Origin: Hoeflea_A sp965228785
Lineage (GTDB): Bacteria > Pseudomonadota > Alphaproteobacteria > Rhizobiales > Rhizobiaceae
Direction: 5' to 3'
Assembly: GCA_965228785.1 (NCBI GenBank)
Contig: CBDDIF010000002.1
Coordinates: forward strand, 3,596,001-3,660,000
Length of the DNA: 64,000 bases
The position numbers were made by a program, and so were the translations under genes. Positions 1 to 8,954 of the stretch are shown piece by piece. Numbering within the stretch: position 1 is the first letter of the stretch; each line of letters starts with the position of its first letter. The notes below the pieces were generated by a model that ran no database searches, was not told the DNA's origin, and saw only the letters and a program-made list of their open reading frames with translations.

Positions 1-54
1 TCGACCGAACTGCTGCAGAATGTCGAGGCGAGCTTTTCCGAGATGTTCCGGTAG
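1..54 (+). CDS. C-terminal tail of an upstream protein, probably a TctC-type solute-binding protein (partial)
   Basis: The window opens inside an ORF that reads 17 codons (STELLQNVEASFSEMFR) to a TAG stop. The tail is too short to classify by motif. It sits immediately upstream of tctB and tctA, where tctC, the periplasmic binding protein of tripartite tricarboxylate transporters, normally lies, so the assignment is by context only. Confidence 0.45.
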   Translation, partial: STELLQNVEASFSEMFR

Positions 55-70
55 CCGGGAAAGAATGCTT

Positions 71-97
71 GTATCCGGTCCCTACCGGACCGGATAC
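71..97 (+). promoter_or_regulatory. Perfect intercistronic stem-loop between the upstream gene and tctB
   Basis: An 11-bp perfect inverted repeat (GTATCCGGTCC at 71-81 and its complement at 87-97) encloses a 5-nt loop. No T-run follows, so it is unlikely to be a simple terminator. Such hairpins often lie just after a binding-protein gene and stabilise its mRNA or lower read-through into the membrane genes. That role is inferred. Confidence 0.6.
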
Positions 98-102
98 TTG
101 GC

Positions 103-582
103 GTGAGCGCGATGCCCGATCTTTCAAACTACAAAGCTGCCATTGTGCCTGTCCTGATGGTGCTCGCGGGCCTCATCTGGGCGATTGTTTATCTGCGCTC
201 CGTTCAAGGTAATCCTGCTCACGACGAAGCAGCGACGGCCCTGATCGGACCGCTGGTCTGGATCATGGTTCCGCTTGGGATACTTACAGCGCTGCAAGCC
301 GTATGGGCCGCATCGAAAGGCATGCTGAACGAACGGCACGGATTGGATGATCGAAAACGGCTGACCTACCTGACGGCGCTCGCCGCGTTTCTTGTCGCTT
401 TGCCGTGGCTTGGCTTCCTTGGGGCGGGTTTGCCGTTCTTTGCGATGCTGTCCTACACGCTTGGCTTCAGACGGATCACGTTGCTTGCGATTCTGACGGC
501 CGGATTGGCCATGGTTATCTGGCTTGGCTTTGCGGAACTGTTGAACATATCCCTGCCACTCTACCCGGGGCAGCACGGGTGA
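103..582 (+). CDS. tctB: Tripartite tricarboxylate transporter small membrane subunit, TctB family
   Basis: This is a small integral membrane protein of about 159 residues with four hydrophobic stretches (roughly residues 13-31, 47-70, 88-118 and 124-150). That matches the size and topology of TctB, the small subunit that works with TctA to import carboxylates using a periplasmic TctC protein. Its stop codon overlaps the TctA start (GTGA), so the two are translationally coupled. The start used is GTG at 103; ATG at 112 is an alternative. TctB proteins are poorly conserved, so the call leans on the TctA gene that follows. Confidence 0.8.
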   Translation: MSAMPDLSNYKAAIVPVLMVLAGLIWAIVYLRSVQGNPAHDEAATALIGPLVWIMVPLGILTALQAVWAASKGMLNERHGLDDRKRLTYLTALAAFLVALPWLGFLGAGLPFFAMLSYTLGFRRITLLAILTAGLAMVIWLGFAELLNISLPLYPGQHG

Positions 583-2087
583 TCGATACGGACCAGATGG
601 CGCAAGGACTGGAATTGCTGCTTAACTGGCAGATGCCGATGGTCATCCTGGCCGGCATGACGCTGGGCCTGATCATTGGTGTGATCCCGGGCATGACGGC
701 GGCGCTCGGCCTGGCGATCGTTCTGCCTCTGACCTTTCAGATGGACGCGCTGACGGCGCTGATCCTGATGACGGCGGTCTATACCGGCAGCCTGACCGGG
801 GGTGGTATATTGGCGATCCTGATCAATACGCCGGGCACGCCGGGCGCCGTTGCCACGACATTCGACGGCTACCCGATGGCAAAGGCGGGCCGGGCCAATG
901 AAGCCCTCGGCCTGCAGATCGCCGCGTCGGCCTTTGGCGGCGCGGCGAGCTATTTGGTGCTCTTGCTGTTCATTGAACCCATGGCGAATTTCGCCCTTCA
1001 GTTTCAGTCGGCGGAGATGCTGGCACTGGTGCTTTTTGTGCTGGTGGCCGTTGGTGTTCTCAAGGGGCGCTATCTGCTGCGTTCCCTGTTCGCCGGCGGA
1101 ATCGGTCTCATGCTGTCGACGATCGGTACGGTGCTGACCACCGGAGAACCCCGCGGCACGATGGGTTTTGCCGAACTGGAAGACGGACTTCCGATCATTC
1201 TATGCGTGATCGGTCTGTTCGCCGTACCGGAACTGATTCAGATTTTACCGCGAAAATCCATTTCCGAGAGTGACGCACGTGTTCAGCATTCGGCCGCCGC
1301 TCTCTGGCGGGGATTTCAAGGTGCGTTTCGGCGCTGGCAGACACTGCTGCGCGGCTCTGTGATCGGCATTGGCGTGGGTATTCTGCCCGCCGCGGGCGCG
1401 ACGCTTGCATCGATCCTCAGCTATACGCTGGCCAGCAAGCTGGCGGATCGAAGCGAGCGCTTCGGAGAAGGCGAACCGAAAGGTGTCATCGCCGCCGAAA
1501 GCGCCAACAATGCTTCCGAAGGCGGCGCCATGGCCATCCTGCTCTCGCTCGGCATTCCCGGCAGCGCCTCCACAGCGGTGATTCTCGGCGGCTTCATGCT
1601 GCACGGGTTGGTTCCGGGAACGGGCCTGTTTCGAGACAACGGTCCGCTGATCTACGGGCTCATCATTGGAAACATCTTTCAGATGTTCCTGCTCGTGGGC
1701 GTGGCACTGGCCGTGGCCTATTTTGTTGCGCGCATCGTTATTGTTCCGACGACACTTCTCGTACCCTTTCTGACGATCTTGCTTGCGGTCGGTGCTTTCA
1801 GCTTTCGCGGGCAACTGTTTGACGTCCTCGTCGTCTTTTCCTTCGGGGTCGTCGGTTGGCTCTGCCGCCGCTACGATTTCACACCCTTGTCGCTGATGAT
1901 CGGGCTTTTCCTGGGCAATCAACTGGATCAGGAGATGCTGCGCGTTTCGATCCTCTACAGTTACGAACCCTGGACAATCCTGCACCGGCCGATTGCCGCA
2001 GCATTGTTTGCGCTGACAATCGCCCTGGTTCTGGTCCGAATCGTCATGTGGGCGCGTCGAGGATTCCGGCCGGATGCTCAACCATGA
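579..2087 (+). CDS. tctA: Tripartite tricarboxylate transporter large permease, TctA family
   Basis: A protein of about 502 residues with many membrane segments. It carries the two TctA repeat signatures: near the N-terminus a G-x-IPGMTAALGLA stretch followed by INTPGTPGA, and in the second half GILPAAGATLAS followed by LGIPGSASTAVILGG. It is the channel subunit of a sodium- or proton-coupled importer for carboxylates or sugar acids. The chosen GTG start overlaps the tctB stop by 4 bp; ATG at 597 is an alternative and gives 496 residues. The open frame continues further upstream but there it overlaps tctB. The downstream enzyme starts at its stop codon (ATGA). Confidence 0.92.
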   Translation: MIDTDQMAQGLELLLNWQMPMVILAGMTLGLIIGVIPGMTAALGLAIVLPLTFQMDALTALILMTAVYTGSLTGGGILAILINTPGTPGAVATTFDGYPMAKAGRANEALGLQIAASAFGGAASYLVLLLFIEPMANFALQFQSAEMLALVLFVLVAVGVLKGRYLLRSLFAGGIGLMLSTIGTVLTTGEPRGTMGFAELEDGLPIILCVIGLFAVPELIQILPRKSISESDARVQHSAAALWRGFQGAFRRWQTLLRGSVIGIGVGILPAAGATLASILSYTLASKLADRSERFGEGEPKGVIAAESANNASEGGAMAILLSLGIPGSASTAVILGGFMLHGLVPGTGLFRDNGPLIYGLIIGNIFQMFLLVGVALAVAYFVARIVIVPTTLLVPFLTILLAVGAFSFRGQLFDVLVVFSFGVVGWLCRRYDFTPLSLMIGLFLGNQLDQEMLRVSILYSYEPWTILHRPIAAALFALTIALVLVRIVMWARRGFRPDAQP

Positions 2088-3217
2088 CGCTGACCGACCT
2101 GCCGTTCAGCATCGCCGCAGTGAAAGCCTGGCCTCTCAGGGCGCCCATTCAAACGCCGAGGCGCAATGCCTTTGGCGTACAGACGGCGCGTTCAGCGTTG
2201 TTTATCGAATTGACATTGTCCGACGGCAGTGTTGGCTGGGGTGAGGCATTTGCGAGTTGGCCGCAATTCGCAGCGCAACATCGTGCTCGGATTGTCGAAG
2301 AGATCGCCGCGCCGCTAATCATCGGGCGGGAATTTGCTTCGCCTGCCGCGCTGTGGGAGATGCTCGACCTACGGCTCGCCGCGCTTTCTATCCAGTGCGC
2401 CGAGCCCGGCCCGTTTCAAAGCGTGATCGCCGGCATCGAAATTGCCGCCTGGAACGCCATCGCATACCGGAAACAATGTGCGCTGGTGGACTTGTTGGGT
2501 GGTAAAAAGGGTCAGCCCATTTCCTATGCCAGCGGTTTGACTGGCGCGACCCTGAGGGAAAACCTGCCCGGTCTCGTTGACGCTGGCTGGACCGCTTACA
2601 AACTCAAAGTCGGTTTCGGCTATGAAGCCGACAGAGCTGCTCTGGATACGTTTCGCGAGATCGCCGGGCCAGAACCTCATCTGATGGTTGACGCCAATAT
2701 GGCCTGGGACTTGCCAGCGGCGATCGAAGCGGGCCAATGGCTGAGCGCTTACGACATCAACTGGGTCGAAGAACCTATCCGCGCGGACAGCCCTATGGAA
2801 CATTGGCGGGAATTGGCGCAGGCCTATTCGATCAAACTGGCCGCCGGAGAGAACCTTCGCGGACATCGGGCTTTCGACGAACTCTCGGCAGCGGGCGCCA
2901 AGGTGATCCAGCCAGACGCTGTCAAATGGGGTGGCTTGGCACAAACATTGGCAATCGGACTAAACTGCCGCAAACAGGGCCTGGATTTCGCGCCGCATTT
3001 CCTGGGCGGTTGTATCGGACTGGAAGCAACCCGTGCCTTGGCCCGTGCATCGGGCGCCGTGTTTCTGGAGATCGACGTCACCGAAAACCCTCTACGGTCC
3101 GGATCATCCATCGCGTCAATACCTGAACCAACCGACGCGGAATTCAAGGCGCCTGAGTTCAATGTCGACTTGATGGCTCCATTTCTGATCGATGGTTGGC
3201 GGAATCAGGCTGCCTAG
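2084..3217 (+). CDS. Enolase-superfamily enzyme (mandelate racemase / muconate lactonizing type)
   Basis: A protein of 377 residues with the N-terminal capping domain and the TIM-barrel active site of the enolase superfamily. Visible residues are the KxK pair (K173, K175), metal ligands D203 (VDAN), E229 (VEEP) and E256 (AGEN), and then D278, K281 and H305 at barrel-strand ends. These enzymes abstract the alpha-proton of a carboxylate and catalyse racemisation, dehydration or cycloisomerisation. It is the last gene of the tct operon (ATGA overlap with tctA), so its substrate is probably the imported acid, for example a sugar acid. The exact reaction cannot be read from sequence. Confidence 0.88.
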   Translation: MTLTDLPFSIAAVKAWPLRAPIQTPRRNAFGVQTARSALFIELTLSDGSVGWGEAFASWPQFAAQHRARIVEEIAAPLIIGREFASPAALWEMLDLRLAALSIQCAEPGPFQSVIAGIEIAAWNAIAYRKQCALVDLLGGKKGQPISYASGLTGATLRENLPGLVDAGWTAYKLKVGFGYEADRAALDTFREIAGPEPHLMVDANMAWDLPAAIEAGQWLSAYDINWVEEPIRADSPMEHWRELAQAYSIKLAAGENLRGHRAFDELSAAGAKVIQPDAVKWGGLAQTLAIGLNCRKQGLDFAPHFLGGCIGLEATRALARASGAVFLEIDVTENPLRSGSSIASIPEPTDAEFKAPEFNVDLMAPFLIDGWRNQAA

Positions 3218-3263
3218 TGGTTCGCCACGACCAGCGCGGTGCCCGGATGGTTTCGGTGAATCC

Positions 3264-4646
3264 TCAATGCGGGTCCAGTTTCCAGATCACGATGGGTTCC
3301 TGTCGGCCTTTGACTGTTGTGGTCTGGTCCTGGGCCAGCGCCGATAGCAGTTCGGAGGCCCCTCCCGCTTCCTCCCTCACACGGTCGACCAGATCGGAGC
3401 TTACCACCAGCGGGCTGCCGACCTGTCGCGTCAGCCTCTCCAGGCGGCTGGCCACATTGACTGTATCGCCGACGACGGCGAACTCGAGATGATGTTCGTC
3501 GCCTATGTTGCCAGTCACCACTTCGCCGAAATGCAGACCGATGCCGATCCGGACGGGCGCCTCGCCACTGGACTGTCTCTCTCGATTCCATTTTTCGATC
3601 ACATCGATCATGGCGTAGGCGCAGCGAAGCGCGTTGCTGGCATCATTGGGACTGGTTTCCGGCGTGCCGAAATTCGCCATGAGAGCATCACCGATATACT
3701 TGTCGATGGTTCCTCCATGCTCGAAAACGGTCCCGGCCATGCGTTTGTGAAACTCGCGCAGCAGTTCGATCACACCCTGGGCACCGATCCGTTCCGCGGT
3801 CTGCGTAAAATCGACCATGTCGACAAACAGGATCGCAATCTTGCGCGTGTCGACTTCTTCCAGGGTGCTGTCCCCCGAGGCAAGCCGATCGACCATGTTC
3901 GGGGAGAAGTAGCGCGACAGGTTGGTCCGCGCCGCCTCGCTGGCGATCTGACGCCGCAGGAGCCTTCGGGATCGCCAGACGGCGACGGCGACGATGGCGC
4001 TCAGAAGAGCCAGGAATAGAATGCGATTGTACCAATGGGTCAGGGAGACGAATTGCCTCGATGAGGTTATTGCGACGCGCTCTTCATCGGTGAACCGACT
4101 GGAATCCAGAAGTTGGGCCAGGGTGTAGGACATCGACTCCGGCAGCGAGATGACCCACAACATGCCAAGGCTCCACGCCACACAGGCGGCGAAACCGATC
4201 CACAGCACCAGATAGGGCGAATAGCTGATCGCCATGCCGGCCACGAACAGGCAGAGATAGAGAAAACTCGGCAGCTGGAGATTGAACTGCGGTGTCAGTG
4301 TCGACGGGAACATCGAGCCCGGAACCATCAGAATGTAGGTCAGCAACAGGACATCGATCGTGAAAAACACGGCCATGATGCTCAGGCCCGACAGGCCGAA
4401 GCGCCTGAGCAGGAGCGGCAGCACTCCGAGGATGGCAAACAGCGCCAGAATGCCCGCGTATACAACAGCATACTCGGCGCGCGTGCCGACAATCGCCCAA
4501 ATCAACAGAACGCCCAGGACGATGAACCGCGCAAACAGAACCAGCACGAGGCCCGACTGTTCCTCGCTGCTCAGCGCTTCTTCCAATCGCTCCTGTGATC
4601 TGGATCGGGGCTTCTGCTTACGCCTCGATCCAAAGGAAATGGCCAT
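3264..4646 (-). CDS. Membrane-anchored class III adenylate/guanylate cyclase
   Basis: A protein of about 460 residues. Residues 30-225 hold five or six hydrophobic segments of an MASE-like sensor. A helix at about 205-225 then leads to a class III cyclase domain at about 265-460. The catalytic set is complete: metal aspartates D276 (VDMVDFT) and D320 (IGDA), base-specifying K316 and D394 (VVGDTVN), and transition-state N397 and R401. Lys plus Asp favours ATP, so the product is probably cAMP. The ATG at 4646 follows a GGGGGG ribosome-binding stretch; the upstream in-frame extension is rejected. It lies convergent to the enolase-family gene and upstream (63 bp of its own frame away) of another minus-strand signalling gene. 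Confidence 0.9.
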   Translation of the reverse strand: MAISFGSRRKQKPRSRSQERLEEALSSEEQSGLVLVLFARFIVLGVLLIWAIVGTRAEYAVVYAGILALFAILGVLPLLLRRFGLSGLSIMAVFFTIDVLLLTYILMVPGSMFPSTLTPQFNLQLPSFLYLCLFVAGMAISYSPYLVLWIGFAACVAWSLGMLWVISLPESMSYTLAQLLDSSRFTDEERVAITSSRQFVSLTHWYNRILFLALLSAIVAVAVWRSRRLLRRQIASEAARTNLSRYFSPNMVDRLASGDSTLEEVDTRKIAILFVDMVDFTQTAERIGAQGVIELLREFHKRMAGTVFEHGGTIDKYIGDALMANFGTPETSPNDASNALRCAYAMIDVIEKWNRERQSSGEAPVRIGIGLHFGEVVTGNIGDEHHLEFAVVGDTVNVASRLERLTRQVGSPLVVSSDLVDRVREEAGGASELLSALAQDQTTTVKGRQEPIVIWKLDPH

Positions 4647-4837
4647 GAACCCCCCGCCGGATGCTCTGGCTGAACCATAGGAGACGGAGTTGCGGTGTGT
4701 CCACTCAGAGGCCCTTTTTGCAAAGGAGCGGCCAGCGCATCCGCCAAGCCGCCGGCAGCTTACCCGCGACCGCACGTGGCGTGTTGGTTTGCAGATAAAA
4801 CAAGCACTTCAGATTGTCCGCCTCTGCTTCGTCACTA

Positions 4838-6436
4838 TCAGACGTCATTCAGAAAGGCCCGCACTTCGCGGACAAAGCCCGGCCAGGCAGCTTCGTGTTC
4901 GAGCAGAATGTGATTGTCACTGTCCAGAGGAACAAAACGCGCACCGGGGATGCCATCGGCCAGCGCCTGCCCTTCCTGGAAAGGTGCAACGGCGTCATTG
5001 CGCGCGTGCAGCACCAGTGTCGGCGCCCGAACAAGCGGCAGAAGTTCGGAGACGTCCATCAGGCTCATCGCAAGACGCAGGCGACTGGCATTTTCCGGAG
5101 TCGCGCTCACCCGCATCAGTTCGGTGTACCAGTCCAATTGTTCCTTGGTTCCTCCGGGGATCAGATTGGACGTGTACATTGCCCGAAGACCGGAGCGATC
5201 CTTGCCCCAATCCAGCCGGATCAGGGTGTCGACCGCGTCCGACTTTTCACGGCTATCACCATCTCTCTTGGCGGCGCCGCGGATGAAACCGCCGCAAAGA
5301 ACCAGTTTGCTGACCCGCTCCGGATGACGCGCCGCGTAGGCAATTGAAATCGCGCATCCCTGCGAGATGCCAAGCAGAGGAAACCGATCCAGTTCAAGCC
5401 TGTCCGCGACTGCCTCCAGATCACTCACGAAGGCGTCGAAGGAAATGTCGTCGATGTCCCGATCGGAAAGACCATTGCCCCGCTGATCAAATCGAATGAA
5501 GGTGTGATCCCGTGATAACTCGCGCAGATAATGCCGCCAGACCGGGCTTTGCCATTCGTATTCCAGATGGGTCATCCAGTTGGGAGCTTTGATGAGCGGC
5601 GGCCCGTCGCCGACCGTCGCATAGGCAATCCTGATTCCATCAAAGGCCCGACAGAAACGGATTTGTTGGGTTGTGGCCGGCTGCTCAGGCCGGTGATTCC
5701 CGTTTTGTGAAGACTGCCGGCCTCCCGAGACTTCGTGGTACGCACGCCGGGTCTCCGCTTCCGGCGTTACACCCAGTTCGCGTTCGAGCAATTCGCGGCA
5801 CTCTTCATACTGAGCATGCGCCAGACCGAGGCGTCCGGTCGCGCCATAGCTGACGATCAGGGCACGATGGGCTCCTTCGTGCAGAGGATCTATAGCAAGA
5901 GCTTTGTGGGCTACGTTTATCGCGTCATCATGCCTGCAAACGCCAAGATAGTGCTTGAGCAGCTTCGCCATCGATGACAGGGCAGCATTGTCGAGGCGCG
6001 CCCGCTCGGACGAAACCCAGCAATCAAATCCGTGTTCACGCAGAGTAAAGCCTTGCAGGAATGCTCCCCGATAAAGCTCGATGGCCTTTTCGTGGTTCGC
6101 TATCGACCCGCCAGCCGTTGCAATTTCGAAGTCGGAGGCGTCACACAGGATCCGCTCCGGCTCAAGGCTCAGGTCATCGCCCACAGCGACCGGACCCAGG
6201 TCTGCCGGCAACGATCCCCGAATGGCGAACAGGGCCTGGCGGAGACTGCCTCGCGCCTGAGCTTCGCCCGTCCTTCCCCAAAGCAGTGCGCATACCTCAT
6301 CCCGGGACCGGACCTTCCCCGCAGGCATCGCGAGATACGCAAGCAGTGCTTTGGCCTTGTTACGGGAAACAACAAGAGGCGTTCCATCGATCCTGGCGTC
6401 GAAGGGTCCAAGCAAACTGAGACGCAATTGCGACAT
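4838..6436 (-). CDS. SARP/BTAD-type regulator fused to an alpha/beta hydrolase
   Basis: A protein of 532 residues with two parts. Residues 1-235 carry a winged-helix segment (RNKAKALLAYLA) and a bacterial transcriptional activation domain of TPR-like helices, as in SARP regulators. Residues 262-530 form an alpha/beta hydrolase with nucleophile S358 (GISQG), acid D481 and H509. A complete triad implies a working esterase, or a ligand-binding domain that hydrolyses its signal. The start at 6436 gives the N-terminus expected for BTAD proteins; the ORF extends upstream without family similarity. Cyclase plus SARP-hydrolase pairs occur in Rhizobiales; the ligand is unknown. Confidence 0.85.
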   Translation of the reverse strand: MSQLRLSLLGPFDARIDGTPLVVSRNKAKALLAYLAMPAGKVRSRDEVCALLWGRTGEAQARGSLRQALFAIRGSLPADLGPVAVGDDLSLEPERILCDASDFEIATAGGSIANHEKAIELYRGAFLQGFTLREHGFDCWVSSERARLDNAALSSMAKLLKHYLGVCRHDDAINVAHKALAIDPLHEGAHRALIVSYGATGRLGLAHAQYEECRELLERELGVTPEAETRRAYHEVSGGRQSSQNGNHRPEQPATTQQIRFCRAFDGIRIAYATVGDGPPLIKAPNWMTHLEYEWQSPVWRHYLRELSRDHTFIRFDQRGNGLSDRDIDDISFDAFVSDLEAVADRLELDRFPLLGISQGCAISIAYAARHPERVSKLVLCGGFIRGAAKRDGDSREKSDAVDTLIRLDWGKDRSGLRAMYTSNLIPGGTKEQLDWYTELMRVSATPENASRLRLAMSLMDVSELLPLVRAPTLVLHARNDAVAPFQEGQALADGIPGARFVPLDSDNHILLEHEAAWPGFVREVRAFLNDV

Positions 6437-6586
6437 TGGGATCGCTCCAGCAGCATACGACACCCATCCTAGGCGCGCGATGATCAGCATCGCAATCGCC
6501 CATGAGAAATTGTAACGCACAAATAACGGAGCATGGGACGACCCGTAACGGCGGTGTAACAGGCAGCGCCTACATTCGGCGTTGTC

Positions 6587-7165
6587 ATGCACACGCACAT
6601 CAGAACCGTCGTTAACAGGATTTCCGCTCTGATCTTGATTTGCCTATCTGGAGGCGCATGGGCCAACGAGATCGGCAGAAGTCATTGGTCCATGTCAAAC
6701 AACGTCCTTACTCTGGAAGGCGAGATATTGCCCAAAAGCCCGCGGCAGTTCCATCGCCTGTTCTCATCAGCCCTGCTGTCGACGCCGCATCCGGAACCAG
6801 TACGCATCGAATTGGACAGCTCGGGCGGAGACCTGAAAGCCGCTCTCAGGATCGTTCGGATCATCAATTCGGCGCAACTGCAGAAAACAAGCGTGGCCGT
6901 CACGGTTGGAAGCGGTAAACGATGCTTTTCCACTTGCCTGATCCTGTTGGCCGCCGGTGATCGGCGGGAAGCGGCCTCTGACGCACTCCTCCGCTTCCCA
7001 GGGTCCGAAAAGTCGTCCCGGACCGTGAGGATCTTGAGCGGCATCGCGAATGTCGATCCGGATCTGGCCAACTATCTTTTGAAGACAAAGAGCCCGGCCA
7101 AAGCCCGCATGGCTTACCAGCTGGATCCTGTCTTTTCAGAATTCGTGCGTCTGATCGGCGACTGA
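6587..7165 (+). CDS. Exported ClpP-like protein of unknown function
   Basis: A 192-residue protein with an N-terminal signal peptide (cleavage likely after GGAWA, about residue 26). The core follows a ClpP/crotonase-like pattern: a strand with IELDSSGGDL, then helices, then CFSTCLILLAAGDRR, as in predicted periplasmic COG3904-type proteins. The serine-bearing SSGG and STC motifs are where a catalytic serine would lie in ClpP folds, but no triad can be assigned by eye. The gene is divergent from the SARP-hydrolase gene across a 150-bp gap, and convergent with the Na/Pi carrier. Confidence 0.6.
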   Translation: MHTHIRTVVNRISALILICLSGGAWANEIGRSHWSMSNNVLTLEGEILPKSPRQFHRLFSSALLSTPHPEPVRIELDSSGGDLKAALRIVRIINSAQLQKTSVAVTVGSGKRCFSTCLILLAAGDRREAASDALLRFPGSEKSSRTVRILSGIANVDPDLANYLLKTKSPAKARMAYQLDPVFSEFVRLIGD

Positions 7166-7199
7166 CGCCGCCGAAGTCCGAATCTGAGATTCTAACTCA

Positions 7200-8876
7200 T
7201 CAGGTCTGCGGGTCTGGTGTTTCCGCCTCGACAAGCCGCGAATCCAGAAGTTGGCCTTCACGCACCAGAATGGGATGCGCCACCGAGATCACCCAGGAAT
7301 GGAGCTCCTTGATCAGATAGGCGGTTTCCAGATGCTTGTCGCTGGTGCTCATGCTGTTGATTTTGCCCTCGCTGAGGCGTTTCAAATGGCGTTTGCGGCT
7401 CTTGCGTTCGAGCCGTGCCATTTCGGCCTTTTCCTGGAGCAACCGCCGCGCACCATCCACATCGCCGCTGATTAGAACATTGGCCGCCGTTTTCAGGTTT
7501 CTGGCCGCTTTTCGGTGCAGGTGTTCGAGTTCCTCACGCCCTTCGGAGCTGAAGGACTGCCCCGCCTCGTGTATCTCTTCGGCCAGAATCAGCAGTCGCT
7601 TGACAATGATGTCGCCGGCCGCCTCCAGCGCGATGGCGTAGTCGACCAGTGCCCGCAGTTCCTTGCGTTCCGACCGATTGAGCATGTCGGATGGAAGACC
7701 GGCCATGTATCTGCGCACACCATCGAGTGCCGCGTTGACCGCGTCGTCACGGGCCTGAATGCTGCTGGTCCTGTCCGGATCCGCCTTGGCGTAGAGTTCC
7801 ATGACCGGATCGAACATATCGCCAATAATGTCCGACATGCGCAGCACCTCGCGACGAAGATTGGCGATTGCCTCGGAACCGTTGTCGGGCACTTTTTCAG
7901 GCAGAACAGAACGAAAATCCGGTGTATCGGCGTCAGTCGCCCCGACCGGAACAGCCGGCAGCAATGCCTGCATCGGCCGTTCAAGAATGGACGCGATTGG
8001 AATGAACACCAGCAACACCGCGTTGAAGGCGATATGCAGCATCACAAGACCCTGCGCCCCGTAAGTCGACAGGGTCGGAACCGGTGCGCCAGTGGCGTTG
8101 AAACCGAGCAAAGCAATCAATGCGGCTGTTCCCCGGATGATCAGATTGGCCGCTGGAATACGCCTCGCTTCCGGTGTGAAATCACGGCTCAACCAGACCG
8201 GTATCAGGGCCGAACCCAGATTTGCTCCCAGCACGAGCGACAGGCCAACGGAAACGGGCAGCGCTCCGATCGCCACAACGGTGACACACATCAGGATCGC
8301 CGCGACAGACGAATGCATGATGAAGGCGAGTGTGGCTCCAGCAATGAAGGCCGTCAGGAAATCGCGCTCCAGGTAACCGGCAATCGCCGGAAGGAAGCCG
8401 CTGTCTCGTATTGGATCAACGGCCGTACGCAACAACTCAAGCGCCAGCAAAATCAGTGCTATGCCCAGCATGATGCGTCCGGCATGGCGCAGCCCGCGTC
8501 TTTCCGTCTTGAGAAACAGCGTGCCGCCGACGGCGAGCAGCACAGGTGCCAGCCATTCCAGCTTCAAGGAGAGCACCTGGATGATAACGGCTGAGCCAAG
8601 GTCTCCCCCCAGCACCAGGGCCACTGCAGGAACAAATCCGATCACGCCGCCACCGGCAAATCCGGAAACCAGCAGCGTCACCGCCGCTGAACTCTGCAAC
8701 AGGATGGCAAGCATCATGCCGACGGGCGCAAGATAGAGTGGCGATCGGCCGGAGGTGACAAGCCGCTCCAGCGCGTTGCCGAAGGCACGCTCAATGCCGG
8801 TCCTGACCATGCGGACCGCAAAAAGAAGCAGCATCGTTGCGCCGAAGAGCTGGACAACGAATGTCACTATGATCAT
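7200..8876 (-). CDS. Na/Pi cotransporter family protein with C-terminal PhoU-like domain
   Basis: A protein of 558 residues. The N-terminal half carries the duplicated Na/Pi-cotransporter motif: LLQSSAAVTLLVSG with GGDLGSA, and again MHSSVAAIL with GANLGSA. A cytosolic PhoU-like helical domain follows from about residue 335. Family members move phosphate, and the bacterial YjbB type can export it. The ATG at 8876 has a GGAGG 8 nt upstream. It is the last gene of the phosphonate module, so it plausibly exports the phosphate released by PhnA when phosphonate is used as a carbon source. The direction of transport is inferred. Confidence 0.88.
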   Translation of the reverse strand: MIIVTFVVQLFGATMLLLFAVRMVRTGIERAFGNALERLVTSGRSPLYLAPVGMMLAILLQSSAAVTLLVSGFAGGGVIGFVPAVALVLGGDLGSAVIIQVLSLKLEWLAPVLLAVGGTLFLKTERRGLRHAGRIMLGIALILLALELLRTAVDPIRDSGFLPAIAGYLERDFLTAFIAGATLAFIMHSSVAAILMCVTVVAIGALPVSVGLSLVLGANLGSALIPVWLSRDFTPEARRIPAANLIIRGTAALIALLGFNATGAPVPTLSTYGAQGLVMLHIAFNAVLLVFIPIASILERPMQALLPAVPVGATDADTPDFRSVLPEKVPDNGSEAIANLRREVLRMSDIIGDMFDPVMELYAKADPDRTSSIQARDDAVNAALDGVRRYMAGLPSDMLNRSERKELRALVDYAIALEAAGDIIVKRLLILAEEIHEAGQSFSSEGREELEHLHRKAARNLKTAANVLISGDVDGARRLLQEKAEMARLERKSRKRHLKRLSEGKINSMSTSDKHLETAYLIKELHSWVISVAHPILVREGQLLDSRLVEAETPDPQT

Positions 8877-8899
8877 GCAGGAAACCTCCAAATCTCCTG

Positions 8900-8929
8900 A
8901 AAAAACAACAGGGACTGGCCAACGGTCCC
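8900..8929 (-). terminator. Possible intrinsic terminator between phnY and the Na/Pi carrier gene
   Basis: Read on the minus strand, GGGAC and GTCCC (8925-8929 and 8911-8915) can pair around a 9-nt loop. A run of six T (complement of 8900-8905) follows about 5 nt later. A short stem makes this a weak or partial terminator. It would let the carrier be expressed below the level of the upstream phn genes. Confidence 0.4.
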
Positions 8930-8954
8930 GAGGTTTCAGGAAGAGGTACTATTT

